Shown: in pieces, positions 21,701 to 32,900 of the stretch | Numbering within the stretch: position 1 is the stretch's first letter | Layout of the letters: each line of letters starts with the position of its first letter | Assembly: GCF_034140825.1 (NCBI RefSeq) | Contig: NC_089039.1 | Span: 28,470,501 to 28,534,500, forward strand | Source of the DNA: Oryza sativa Japonica Group | Lineage: Eukaryota; Streptophyta; Magnoliopsida; Poales; Poaceae | DNA: 64,000 nucleotides | Direction: 5' to 3' | The notes under the pieces: model-generated | What the model saw: only the letters and a program-made list of their open reading frames with translations | What the model was told of the DNA's origin: nothing | The model's database searches: none | Translations under genes and position numbers: made by a program

Positions 21701-22396
21701 ATGGCGGAGGCGGACGGCGACCGTGGCGTCGCTGCCGCCGCCGCCGCCGCCGCCGTCGTCCACGACGACGTCCTAGAGTCTGACGAGGAGGACTTCACCT
21801 TCGCGGCGGCGGCGGCTGTCACGTGTGTGGTTGGAGGCGGCCGCATCGGCGCTGTCGTGTACCCGGTCTTCGGCCGCCCGCGGTCGCCGCCGCCGGTGCA
21901 GGAGGTGGAGGAGCCTGACACGGCCACCGTGCGGGTGCCGCTGGGGCAGCTTCTGCTGGAGGAGAGGGCGTCGGCGCCGCCGTCGGGGGAGCAGGCCGAC
22001 GAGGATGGCGTTCTTGACGGCGTGCCGGCGGAGACGTACTGCCTGTGGTCGCCCGGATCACCCGCGCCGGCGGTTTCTAACTCTCCGGCGAGGTGCCAGA
22101 AGAGCGGCTCGACCGGGTCGGTCCTCCGGTGGCGGCAGCGGCTCATCGGGCGGAGCCACAGCGACGGGAAGGAGAAGTTCGTGTTCTTGAGCTCGGGCTC
22201 CGACGTCCGTAGTAAGGGGAGGACGACCACGACGTCGCGCGGCGATGCCGGTGGCCGTGGCGGCGGCTGGAGATATTACGCGAGTGGAGGCGGCAATGGC
22301 GGTGGCCGGAGGCCGTCGTTCCTCCCGTACAAGCAGGATCTCGTCGGCTTGTTCGCCAACGCCGGCGCGTTCCGCCGGAGCTACCACCCGTTCTAA
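21701..22396 (+). CDS. DUF1645 family protein (first of a tandem pair)
   Basis: This is 231 residues in one exon. DUF1645 is a plant-only family of basic, largely disordered proteins. From memory, the rice member OsSGL affects grain length and stress tolerance, but the biochemical role is unknown. Conserved blocks are an acidic N-terminus with EEDFTFA (about residues 29-35), YPVFGRPRSPPP (54-65), KSGSTGS then RWRQRLIGRSHSDGKEKFVF, and a C-terminal RRPSFLPYKQDLVGLFANAG ending RRSYHPF. The same blocks in the same order appear in the neighbour at 25551, 3.2 kb downstream on the same strand, so the pair is a tandem duplication. An Ala run at residues 11-18 comes from GCC repeats. Confidence 0.9.
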   Translation: MAEADGDRGVAAAAAAAAVVHDDVLESDEEDFTFAAAAAVTCVVGGGRIGAVVYPVFGRPRSPPPVQEVEEPDTATVRVPLGQLLLEERASAPPSGEQADEDGVLDGVPAETYCLWSPGSPAPAVSNSPARCQKSGSTGSVLRWRQRLIGRSHSDGKEKFVFLSSGSDVRSKGRTTTTSRGDAGGRGGGWRYYASGGGNGGGRRPSFLPYKQDLVGLFANAGAFRRSYHPF

Positions 22397-22865
22397 CGTA
22401 TTGTAGCGTTCTTTCTCGCTGATCGTTTGCTTAATTAATTCCTTAATTATATATATTTTTGTCAAGTCATGGTGTGACTTCGGATTGCCTTGTGGTAGAA
22501 CTGAAGTGTGACAGATTTGTAGTAGCAGAAAATCTTTATGCAGATTTTTTTTGTATGTGGGTAATACTAATACTTATGTATATATCGTGGATTTTGTATT
22601 GGTTTGATCACTTTGATGATTCCTACTACCTTTTTAATAAGCATTGGAATTCAGAAACGTGTAGTACGTTTCTCTCTCTTTCCAACGTAAAAACGTGTAG
22701 CAGTACGTGAAACGCGATTCCGCCAGCCGAAGTTCGAATTAATTCGAATTCGGTTTAGAACATAGGAATTCCAAGCAAATAGTTTATTTTAGAAAATGGA
22801 TTAAAAATCCAGCCTTTATACCTTAAAGGATGTACGCGGTCACAGTTTGAACAACTATTGGTACT

Positions 22866-23085
22866 TAGGCCTTGTTTATTTCAGTCTAAGCTGCGAGTTG
22901 TTTGTTTCTCCAATATATGCTCTTATATTGGAGGTATATAAGGGCAGTGGGTCTTATAGATTATTAGATTATACTAATCTGGCTTATAGATTATAATAAT
23001 CTATCTTAATAATCTACTTATTTATTTTAGCTTACTCCTAATAATACAGATTATAATAATCATAGACTGAATCAAACAGGGCCTT
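22866..23085. repeat. MITE with GGCCTTGTTT ends
   Basis: The ends GGCCTTGTTTATTTCAGTCT and the inverted AGACTGAATCAAACAGGGCC match with few differences. The interior is built of TAATCTAT/ATAGATTA words. The ends resemble Tourist/PIF-type MITEs, but the 3-bp flanks (TTA, TTC) do not match fully. Confidence 0.6.
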
Positions 23086-23090
23086 CGACG

Positions 23091-23325
23091 TAATCCCTCC
23101 TTCCTATTTTAAATACAATCATGAGTTTACATGTCCAACTTTAATTGTCCATCTTATTTAAAAAAAATAAAAAATGTAAGTCGCGCATAAAATAATATTA
23201 ATATTTTATCATCTAATAAAAATAAAAAAACTAATCATAAAAAAATAAAATAAAAATCAAATAAGACGGAAGATCAAAGTTGGAAACGAAAACTCATGGT
23301 TGCGTTAAAAATGGAACAGGGGAGT
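23091..23325. repeat. Stowaway-like MITE
   Basis: It begins TAATCCCTCCTTCCTATTTT and ends with the inverted AAAAATGGAACAGGGGAGTA. The interior is AT-rich, with ATAAGACGGAAGATCAAAGT inverted relative to the left half. Confidence 0.6.
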
Positions 23326-23894
23326 ACACCTTAAACAAGTCTTTCCAAACAAATAGTTTACAATAACATTTGAAAAATGCAACGCATCATCACACCAAAC
23401 AATGCAGATTACCCAATTAGCTTTAGCTCTCTCAGAATCAAGGACGCAACTTGTGGTTGCGGCAATGGGGAGTAGGATTACCTGCTTATGTTAACACATC
23501 TTATCGATCTGGAAGCCTGAAGAGTACATCGGATCAGACGTCGCAAATACATACGGACGCAACACAACACAACACAGGACACAAAAATCGCTGTCAAATC
23601 TTCAGTATCTTTCTCACCACTCGATTACCAACCCTTCTCCATCTCCTTTTCAATTAAGCCCTGCGCTTTGGGTTAGTGGACACAATTAACCCGGTCGTTG
23701 CGTCTACGTAGCACTGTACCCTGTTTCGTAGGTGAAAGGTACAAGTGGTTCTTTACTTCTTTTTTTTTTTTGCCTCTTTTATTATTAACCCGTTACCTAT
23801 AGAGTCGTCATTTGTTGGCACCTTGTCGTTGAGCTATTGGACTCATGCTTAATTATGCTGTATTTGTACAGCAGCTAGCACTCGACGCAGCAAC
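23326..23894. other. Spacer with no recognised feature
   Basis: AT-rich sequence with no coding frame of note and no inverted termini. Confidence 0.5.
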
Positions 23895-24109
23895 GTCCTT
23901 CATTCTCGTACAGTCTCACTGTACCCAAAAGGGCACTTGTATCGAGATGGGGCGTTAATCTTGACCGCTGATCACAGCATTAGAGAGCTCACGTGGCCTT
24001 GACACGAGATGTGGGTTTGCGGAGTTGCAGCCCAAGCCCACGTGAGCGCTCTGTACGAATCGCCGTACAACTTAGGTGGGCCCGTCTTGTCATTGAGTGA
24101 CTGAAAAAG

Positions 24110-25010
24110 TTCATTTGGGCCCCTTAATTTGACACCGAATCCGATTTACGTCCCTGGAAAAAAAACAGATACAACGGGTCTCCAACTTATAAAACCAGTG
24201 CAAACGAGATCCCTCGGTAGTATTGTCCCTTTTTTTGGTTGTCGTGGTACCTACTAGGCTAATTTGACCATGTCTTTTGTTCCACGTGGTATTGACGCTT
24301 ACGTGGTAGTTTACTTCGGAAAACAAATAAAAGGAGCAAAATTGAAAACTAAATAATTAAAACAAAATAGGGGCCTACAAACAAGATAAAAAATGGTGGG
24401 ACCCACATGTTAATGGGTCCTACTTCCTCCACCCATGGCGAAGGGACAGCGTGGCGAGCCGATGCCCATGGCGAGGATGTTGTTGAGGTCGGAGCACGAT
24501 AGAGTACAGAGGATGGCGAGCAGGTTGGAGGGCGTTGGGAAGGGCGGGCACTGTGTGGCGAGCAGTGTCCGTGAGAGGGAGTTGAGATCGGTGAAGGAGA
24601 GGAAGGAGGTGGAGAAGACGAAGTGGCGGAGGAGGTGGCGGAGATCGTGCTGGGAGAGGTGCGGCGGTTGGAAGGGGGAGGGGAGGACGAACAGCGTGGT
24701 GTGGCGAGCAACAGTGGTGCGAAGACGGATGAGACAGGGGAGAGGAAGAGGAGGTATGCGTCCTCCTCCTCAAACCCATTACCGTTGTTGTCGTCGTCTT
24801 CGGTGGCGGGAAAGCAGGTTGGGAAGCGGGAGCTCACCCGCCACTGCCCATGGCGAGGATGCCATCAAGGTTGGAGGATGGCGGAGACAGTGGCGGGCGC
24901 CACGGTGGTGAGGCATGAGTCCTCCTCCTCCTGTCCATTAAGATGAGGTTACCACGCATTACGAGGAAATGTAGGCCCTCTAGAGTCCGTCTGGAGAAAA
25001 TCACGACTCG
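24110..25010. other. Repeat-like GC-rich filler between the inverted arms
   Basis: It begins with a TTTGGGCCCCTTAATTTGAC... GTCTCCAACTTATAAAACC pattern that recurs in degenerate form at 39150, typical of rice intergenic repeats. A low-complexity GC-rich tract then gives long frames on both strands (24349-24911), dominated by Ser/Pro or Arg. These lack any domain and I do not call them genes. Confidence 0.5.
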
Positions 25011-25205
25011 TTCGGCCCATTACGAAGGAATGGCGGTCGACTGCGGTCCATTTAGAGGAAATGTCGGATGGGCCCATTGACGGTTAATTCGGCCCATTAA
25101 ATAGCTTCTGCGGCACTCTGCGGCCTTATTGGGCCTAGGGAGGCCTAACCTGGCGAAAAAAGAGACCTACCTAGGCCCAATAAAAAATTCGGGCCTACCA
25201 AAATT
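25011..25205. promoter_or_regulatory. Cluster of site II (GGCCCA/TGGGCC) motifs without its own gene
   Basis: Within 200 bp there are several GGCCCA or TGGGCC words, including TCGGCCCATTACG, GGGCCCATTGACGG, TCGGCCCATTAAAT, TTATTGGGCCTAGG (25126-25139) and its exact inverse CCTAGGCCCAATAA (25170-25183). Such density is typical of plant housekeeping promoters, yet the nearest start codon is 350 bp downstream. It may act as a distal element of the second DUF1645 gene or be the remnant of a lost gene's promoter. Confidence 0.5.
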
Positions 25206-25459
25206 GCCCAGCGATTCGTAAGGCTCCGCTCAGGTGGGCTTGGGCCGCAACTAGCCACATCTCTGCATGCCACGTTGACAGCGAGTGCAACCTAACCCAA
25301 CTAGTAGTACGATTCAACTGCAACGCGCAATCACATCCGTTGCGAGCTGTCAAATATCGTGATCAGCGGTCGAGATTAGTGCCCCCATCTCGAGGCAATT
25401 CGAAACGCTTTCGTGCAGTACAGTTGAGAATGAAGGCTTCTACTACTCCGTAGCTTGGT

Positions 25460-25469
25460 GTATATAAGG
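25460..25469 (+). promoter_or_regulatory. TATA box of the second DUF1645 gene
   Basis: GTATATAAGG lies only 6-16 bp before the ATG at 25476. Transcription normally starts about 30 bp past a TATA box, here near 25495. The ATG at 25476 would then be outside the mRNA, which decides the choice of start for the gene. Confidence 0.65.
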
Positions 25470-25512
25470 AGAGCCATGGCGCCAAGACACCGAGGAGGAA
25501 GCCGCACACGCC

Positions 25513-25545
25513 ATGGGAGGCGACACGCACGGCAGAAGCAGCTGA
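25513..25545 (+). other. Short upstream open reading frame
   Basis: An ATG in a fair context (CCATGG) opens a 10-codon frame (MGGDTHGRSS) ending in TGA 6 bp before the preferred start at 25551. If the TATA box at 25460 is used, this uORF is the first ATG in the mRNA and could lower or regulate translation. Confidence 0.4.
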
Positions 25546-25550
25546 ACGCG

Positions 25551-26240
25551 ATGGAGCTCAACGCGATCATCGCCGGCGGCAACATGATGGCCGACGACGA
25601 CGGCGGCGGCTTCACCTTCGCCGAGGTCCCGCCGCTAGCCGGCGGCCGCTGCGTGGGCCCGCCGCTGTACCCGGTCTTCGGCCGGCCGAGGTCGCCGCCG
25701 CCGACGCCGCCGCCGCATCGGCAGGCGCCGGAGAAGGCCTCGCGTCTGCCGCTATGGCGGTTTCTGATGGTGGACCACGGCCCGCCGCCGCCGCCACCAC
25801 CGACGACGCAGCCGGCGGCGGACGACGACCTCGACCTCGACCTCGACGGGGAGCCGGCGGAGTCGACGTTCCTGTACTGCCCGCTGTGTCCCGCGTTGCC
25901 GGTGGCGGCGGCGGCCTCCCCGGCGCGGTGCCGGAAGAGCGGCTCCACTGGGTCGTCTCTCCTCCGGTGGCGCCAGCGCTCCATCGGCCGGAGCCACAGC
26001 GACGGCAAGGAGAAGTTCGTGTTCTTGAACGCGAGCTCCTCCTCCTCCGGCTCCGAGCACAAGGGCGGCAGAGGCGGCGAGGTGGGCCATGACGGTGCCC
26101 TGAGCTACTACGCCAACGGCGGCAGCAGGGGCGGCGGCGGCGGCGGCGGTCGCCGGAGGTCGTTCCTTCCCTACCGGCAGGACATCGTCGGACTTTTCGC
26201 CAACGCCACCGCGTTCCGCCGGAGCTATCACCCGTTCTGA
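25551..26240 (+). CDS. DUF1645 family protein (second of a tandem pair)
   Basis: This is 229 residues in one exon if started at 25551 (MELNAIIAGG). An in-frame ATG at 25476 would add 25 Arg-rich residues, but it lies almost on the TATA box, and the shorter form matches the 231-residue paralogue upstream. Shared blocks are GGGFTFAEV near residue 20, LYPVFGRPRSPPP, RKSGSTGSSLLRWRQR, GRSHSDGKEKFVFLN, and the C-terminal RRSFLPYRQDIVGLFANAT ending RRSYHPF. The region between the blocks is Pro- and Asp-rich and differs in length. The protein is probably nuclear or cytosolic, and its molecular role is unknown. The promoter includes the right arm of the inverted repeat described above. Confidence 0.88.
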   Translation: MELNAIIAGGNMMADDDGGGFTFAEVPPLAGGRCVGPPLYPVFGRPRSPPPTPPPHRQAPEKASRLPLWRFLMVDHGPPPPPPPTTQPAADDDLDLDLDGEPAESTFLYCPLCPALPVAAAASPARCRKSGSTGSSLLRWRQRSIGRSHSDGKEKFVFLNASSSSSGSEHKGGRGGEVGHDGALSYYANGGSRGGGGGGGRRRSFLPYRQDIVGLFANATAFRRSYHPF

Positions 26241-28284
26241 CGTCGCGAACGTCTTCGATACCAATGTTGCTCGATCGATTTTATTCTCTTCTCTCTGCAG
26301 GTTAAGTATGTACTTAATTACTTGCCACGATAAATTCGTGAGCAGGTTTAATTAAATTTGTTTGATGCGTGTGGCTGATAAGTTTGGCTGCACGCTTTAA
26401 TTTGTTTGTCTGCGGTAAATGGTAATTGTAACAATTTATTCCAAAAAAATGTTGAGTGTAACAGAGCTTGCATAATAAGTATATATTGTATACAGAGTTT
26501 TTATATGTTCATGCAGGGCTACTATATAAGTTCAAATATAGTCATAAAAATGTTTTTAAAATTTTTCCTCGAGTCGCAATATTTTCCACAAGCTTATTTG
26601 CTCTTGTTCGCAGAATTTCTAGTAAGTACAACTTCGCACAGAATCTTCAATTCCCTTATTAAGAAAATAAACTAGAAATTAGATGCTGGGAAAGTTACCT
26701 TTTATAAATTCTCAGAAGCAACGTACCAATCAATTATTTCTTATAATCTTAAACCCCTTTAAACATAGCCTTTGTTTTTTTTATCATAGAGAAGTACCGA
26801 AGTAGTCATATGTTTTTCTCTTTATTGTTACTAAATACTCCATCCGTCTCTGGAAAACCAAATTTTCTAAGAATAAATTTAGACAATATATATTCAGATT
26901 CATCCCTAAAAGTTGATGGCCAATGCTGTATGTTGGTAAAACAGTCTACGTGCGGCTCCTGTCATATTTCTAGCTCTGCATGGTGTGGTGAGTATGTGGT
27001 AGTGCAGAGATTGACTTGTGTTGCTAATTAACCAACATGGCACAGTTGTAGTCGACTTGTAACACTTGTTTCGGCATATTCACATAATTAGCTACATCAT
27101 TAATGTACTAGCTAGCTCAACACGTACGTACAGGACAGATGCAACCTTCAAAACAAAACTAATTAAAGTACAGATCGATGCAACATTCAAACGAAACTAA
27201 TTAAAGTACAGGTGCAAACTTCTTTGTTTCAACAGGGCCTTTAATCTCTCCAACCTTCTCTTCCCCTGACCGGCCACTACGTACTGATGATAATCTGATA
27301 CTGAACTACTCTATGAACCATGCTGCATGCACCATAGATTTCAACCATATGCTACAAATGAACGGTCATTTTCCAGATATCTCCTTCGATCACCAACTCT
27401 CCTTTACCAAGCTTTACTCTTAATTCGTCCTGAAAAATATATATTAGTGCCCTTAATATCATAATCTGTACTTGTGCAATCATGCAAATCCGGTCATGCG
27501 CGAGAATATGCTACCAAGTCCTCCCTAATTAAACTCATGAAAGTTAACTATTTCTCCGGTCAAAAATATATTATTAGCTATATTTAGTGAGAGAAAGCCC
27601 ATCTATGCATGCAATAATGTAGTACTGATTTGGCTTGTTGTCTCATCTAATTTATTACTAGTCCATCAAGATGAAAGCTAAACACCAAGGGTACTCTGAA
27701 TGATACAAGCATAACTACCTAACCAAAGTTCCAGAAGAGCAAAGAGGTGAAGTACAAATACTACACACTTCGGTTAATCCATATCTTTCGTATAAATGAC
27801 AGCTATTAAAAACCAAACGAGTTTTAGCCTACTCTGTCCGTGCTTATCTCCACGATCTTCTCTGATAGGCATATCTCTTTGGACCACGTTTGATTAGCAA
27901 GGAAGGCTCTGATTAGGAAATTACTATGCATACGACCTATCTGTTATTTACGTACGACTCAATTTAATCACTAATTTTAAACGAATGCAATGCATATAAA
28001 TATACTCTATTTTAATTAATCTATAGTTGTATGTCTCTAATTATACATGAGTTATGTAACTGGATCACACGTATAGCAGTAATCCTCTAATTAATCAATT
28101 TGTGGGTGGTAATCTCGCTGAGCGGCTGAGCCGAGCAGACTTCAATGTGAAGTAGACTCTGCACGCGACAGCCGGGGCCAACGGCGGCTTGACCGATCGT
28201 CCTGCTCTGCTCGCTCGTCAGCGCCCCGGTTGAGCGATTATCGACTTATCGTAGCGGATTATCAATTTGGTTACAAGGATAAAC
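26241..28284. other. Gene-free AT-rich spacer
   Basis: A short end resembling a MITE half lies near 26836 (CTCCATCCGTCTCTGG). A near-repeat CAGATGCAACCTTCAAAACA / CAGATCGATGCAACATTCAA lies at about 27134-27195. No open frame of note and no RNA gene was recognised. Confidence 0.5.
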
Positions 28285-28286
28285 TA

Positions 28287-28517
28287 CTCCCTCTGTTTCT
28301 AAATATTTAATACCGTTGACTTTTTAGCACATGTTTAACCGTTCGTCTTATTAAAAAATTTTGTGAAATATGTAAAACTATATGTATACGTATAAGTATA
28401 TTTAACAATGAATCAAATGATAGAAAAAGAATTAATAATTACTTAAATTTTTTAAATAAGATGAACGGTCAATATTTAAAAAAGTCAACGGCATCAAATA
28501 TTTAGAAACGGAGGGAG
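28287..28517. repeat. Stowaway MITE
   Basis: It is flanked by TA (28285-28286, 28518-28519). The left end is CTCCCTCTGTTTCTAAATAT and the right end is the inverted ATATTTAGAAACGGAGGGAG. Inner arms with GTTGACTTTTT / AAAAAGTCAAC are also inverted. Length, ends and target duplication match the family. Confidence 0.85.
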
Positions 28518-28649
28518 TAAATACTTTATTACAAAATAAACTTAACAAATGTCTTACAATAAGTGGGTAAATAATGTAGTAGAATTTTTTTTAAGAAAAG
28601 GTATTTTCTAATCAATGGAACAAACAATTCATAAGAATCCAATGAATAA

Positions 28650-28804
28650 GCATGTGTTTAGTTCACATCAAAATTAAAAGTTTGGTTGAAATTGAAACGA
28701 TATGACGAAAAAGTTGAGAAAAGTTGGAAGTTTGTGTGTAGAAAAGTTTTGATGTGATAAAAAAATTGAAAGTTTGAAGAATTATTTTGGAACTAAACAT
28801 GGCC
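28650..28804. repeat. Tourist-like MITE, TGTTTAGTTC family (copy 2)
   Basis: It is flanked by TAA on both sides (28647-28649, 28805-28807). The ends GCATGTGTTTAGTTC and the inverted GAACTAAACATGGCC frame a 155-bp element nearly identical in layout to that at 1481-1626. The TAA/TTA duplication supports the PIF/Harbinger superfamily. Confidence 0.8.
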
Positions 28805-29986
28805 TAAGTTCAAAAGAATAGGGCAAAGTGTGTTATAGTATCATCTTGCGGCTGATTTATAGCCGGTTTCAGATAGCAACACGGTACGGCCGTGCAGGGC
28901 TTGATGAGAAGTTGCATGGAATCAATCAGCATGGCTAGTTTCTTGATTACATCCTACCTCTGCTATACTTAAGAGACAATTAAGTTTTTTTTAATGTATT
29001 CTTTGATGAAGTCAGATATGATCCATCTATCAGAACTTAAAGTGGACTGTGACGGTTTACCTTGCAAACAGTGCCCAGACCGATGGACCTGACGTCTGTC
29101 TACTTGTCCAGAGCAGCAAGGATACTGTAGTAGTATCACTTGAAAATCCTCGTACTGGTAATTGTTTATTTATTTATTCTCTGATATAAATTAATCATGC
29201 AATGAACATGATTAGCTTTTCGTTGCTTGTTGCTGCGGTGCTTCCTTTCTAAAACATTGCATCCTTTTCACTTGTTGCTCACAGATCTTTTCACGCCTTT
29301 GATGCAAAATCCTCGCAGAGGTGTGACCATGAAGCTAAAGTATCTTCAGAGACTTCTTTGATGGTTACCCTGCCGCGTTTACAGAAACATCAGCCCTGCC
29401 TCTCGACAACCGTATGGATCCCCAAAATCCACGACAGGGTCGTGTGTGGTTGACACTGCTGTATTAGACATCACGACATAACCATCACATTAATCTCCAT
29501 GCCATCGCAGACTACCCAACGCATTGCATTGGCCATGAAAACAACTTCTCTAGCAAAACCTGCATGGATTCTACTGTCAGAAAGGATTTTTAGGTGATAT
29601 GTGAGATCAGTACGACCATCAACCTGTTAGTTCATAGATGGCCCAGTGATGAATGCAGTGTAAATACGGTAGGCCATGTTAAGTAGACTTACGGAGCAGT
29701 GTGGGGTCTACTATATAGTCTCTGCTGTACATGGTCCTCACCAAAATACAGGAAAACAGAGACATCACGTATGACACGTCTCTACTGAGGCGGTTACACC
29801 AGAAGCATGAATGACAAGGAAATAAGCCAAATTGGATTTTCTCTTTTTGCCAGAAAATTTACAAGCATGAATTATGTACAGCGAATTCCGTGGTAGGGGA
29901 AAATGCTAATTTCTTGTATATATTCCATTTCTGCATCTATGTGGACATACAAACAGTAGAGTGGATCCTATGGAGGTGGCTTACTA
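28805..29986. other. Spacer and probable 3' UTR of Deg1
   Basis: No gene was recognised. The last few hundred bases before 29987 lie downstream of Deg1 on the minus strand and probably include its 3' UTR. Confidence 0.5.
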
Positions 29987-32900
29987 TTATGATTCATCTG
30001 GCTTTGGTTCAAGAATCACGGGTATCTTCTCCTTTTGATCTCCACGCAATACTTCCACAGTCACCTATAACACAATATGCATAAGTACCTGAGCTATTAT
30101 CAATCACAGCAATTTCTTCCTTACAAAAACGTGTGAAAGCTTACCTTCTCTCCAACTTTACACTGATCCAGAATCCTATACAAGTCGCTTCCATTTGTTA
30201 CCTTTGTTCCATTCACAGAAGTAATTATGTCCCCTAGGATAAGCCGACCATAGGAATCCCGCTTGGTCGATTGCAGACCCTAGCATACAACAAGATGTAT
30301 AAGTTTTAGTTGCACCAGTCATTTTCAAAGCAAGCAGCTAGTCTTCTATTACACGAACATGTTCAAAGAAAATACAGTGTCTGCAATAAAAAGGATTTGT
30401 TCTATCAATCACATAAGGTTAGCCTTTATGCTAAATGAATTATCACTGTTATGTCTGTTCAGCTGTCCTTAGTCCTAGTGACGATTGAAAACACACGAGA
30501 GGACATCAATCAACATAGCATATGATGTTATGGAGTAATAACTCAGGTGTTCTCCCAGTAAACTCAAATTGACACGTAATTGGAACATGCCTAGTGCAAG
30601 AAAACCAATGCTTTTAAGACTGACTGCAATTTACAGGAAACCAATAAATAAGATCTATGGACAATACCGCTTTGCCTGCTGGTCCATTTGGAGGAGCATC
30701 CAAGACAAGCACTCCACTTAATCCAAGCTGCTCTACAGATTGATCTGGAGCAAATTTTATCCCTAGAATAGGTCTTGTTACTTTACCAAACTTTATAAGC
30801 TGATCCACAATACCACCAACCTGGATGTGTTCAAAAGAGATGTTAATAGAATAGAAAATAAAAAATTCTGAAACTCTGAGTTTTGTATTTATGTCAAGTT
30901 GCATACTGTATCAACTGGAATGGAAAAGCCAACACCGGATGATGCTCCTGAAGGTGAGTATATAGCAGTGTTTACACCTATCAAGTTTCCTGAGCTATCA
31001 AGAAGTGGCCCACCACTGTTACCAGGATTGATAGCAGCATCAGTTTGTATCACATCCTGTATAGGGCGTCCTGTTGCAGCTGAACTGATTTCTCTACGCA
31101 ATCCACTGCAGGGAAGGGGGTCAACAGAAAAACAAAACAGAGGTGTCTCAGTGTATTGCATTATGAATCAGCAAAAGACAGAATCTGTTTACTCAAACAA
31201 CATTACACCTGATGACTCCTGTAGTAAGAGTGTGGTCAAGACCAAACTGCATAAACATAGACATAACATGTTACAGACTGTTAGTGATCAGTAAGTTAAT
31301 GCAAGCATGATAGAAAATAACTCAGAATAATCAAGTGTTGTAAGCATATTTTTCTATCCAGGAATCAATACGTGCTAAAAGCCTAAAGATATCACCAAAA
31401 CACGCGATACATAGTCTTAGTGGCATAAGATCATTTTGATATATTGGTTGTTTGCATAGTGATTAATTGTATTTTTTTTGTGTACAATATTCTCTAGCAT
31501 ATATTGTATTTTCATTACAATGTCAGACATATTCATGAACAGCTAGGGGGATTTCTAAGGTTGTTTCAGCTCTGAACAGAAAAGTACATTGAAACTATGG
31601 AAATAAATTATTCAGGGGTGCACATCACAAGTAAAGAACTGGATAGTGTTTTTTTGAGACTATGTTAGAATACATTTTATTAAGCTTATGAGCCAGTTGT
31701 CATGAATGGGTAATACACCGAACAGTTGGTGTAAGAAACACTCACCGGGTTCCCTATGGCAAATACTTTCTGACCGACCAGTAAGTCTGCCGACACACCA
31801 ACTGGTACAGGTCTTAATTTATCTGTTGGTGCTTTAATACGCAAAACAGCAACATCCTTATCCTGGTCAAATCCAACAACTTGCGCTTCATACACTGTCT
31901 GATCAGCAAGTGTGACCCTGCATAAAACTAGCGTGGTAACTTCACTTCGCCATGATACCGTTGGAGGTTATTATGTCATAAGAATTCATCAAAACAGTAT
32001 CTTAGATGGATGGATGTTTTAGCTCTATATGCAATAATGCATTGTCAATAAGTTGGCACCATGTAGCATTAGCAGAACAGTGTACACAGCATACTAGTAT
32101 ATGCGGCTTAGAAGAAACCAAAACGCAAGTTATTGTTGGGCTCGGGAATGAATTATTGTGCACCAAATACTCAAGTGTAGCATTTAAGTACATAATGAAA
32201 ATGATATGCAAAATATAATCGTTTTAAAGCTTCAAACACACAATCCTGTCAGCAACTATGACTAATCTATATCATAGCACCTTTGAACATATTAAACTAA
32301 GAAAAAGGAAGCCATTGAATAATGAGTCACTAGTAGGAAGTGTTTACAGTTCACTGAACCGTTGTCAGTTGTCACTGTAACCACATTACTGCAGCTAACC
32401 AACATCTATTTGCATTACTCCATCCATTTCAAGTTCTAGAAGTCTAGAGCAATTTACACTCCTATACAAATCTTCATGCACCCAAAAAAATCTATCAGAA
32501 TTGTGAAGTATGATTCGAATTCAGCTCTAAGTGGGCGACAGCAGCATGTCATTTTAACAAACCTGAGATCTGACGCGCCACGGATGACATGGAAATTGGT
32601 GACTATGTGGCCGCTCTTGTCCCAGACGAACCCCGACCCGGACCCCTGCGGCACCTCGAGCACGTCCAGCGTGAAGGCATCCTGCCTATAGCAACCCGAA
32701 TTCGCATCAGTACGCGTGAAAAAAAAAAAGGCAAGCCGAGGAGGACGAACGCGGCGGATTTCTACCTCACGGCGAGGTTGGTAATGTAGACGACGGAGGG
32801 CGTGTTCTCCTGGAAGAGGCGCACGGTGGCGAGCTCGTCGGCCTGCAGCTTCCGCGGCGTGGCGACGACGAACGCGGAGGCGGAGCCGGCGTCGCCGAGG

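Larger units (their letters stand above)
23895..25440. repeat. Long-armed inverted repeat flanking the region upstream of the second DUF1645 gene
   Basis: The left arm (about 23895-24073) and right arm (about 25205-25440) are inverted copies. Matches include TCGAGATGGGGCGTTAATCT with CCGCTGATCAC on the left, against GTGATCAGCGG and AGATTAGTGCCCCCATCTCG on the right. GCAGCCCAAGCCCACGTGAG is paired with a CAGGTGGGCTTGGGCCGC segment, and both arms carry CCTTCATTCTC in mirrored positions. The right arm ends about 20 bp before the TATA box of the second DUF1645 gene. The left arm is therefore an inverted copy of that gene's promoter region. Confidence 0.7.

Noticed and set aside
24349-24911. Overlapping ~160-codon frames on both strands
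   Set aside because: Low-complexity Ser/Pro/Thr or Arg composition in a repeat-like GC-rich tract, with no domain, no splice support and no promoter pattern of its own.
25476-25550. N-terminal 25-residue extension of the second DUF1645 protein
   Set aside because: The ATG at 25476 lies only a few bases past the TATA box and the extension has no counterpart in the paralogue. Kept as an alternative only.
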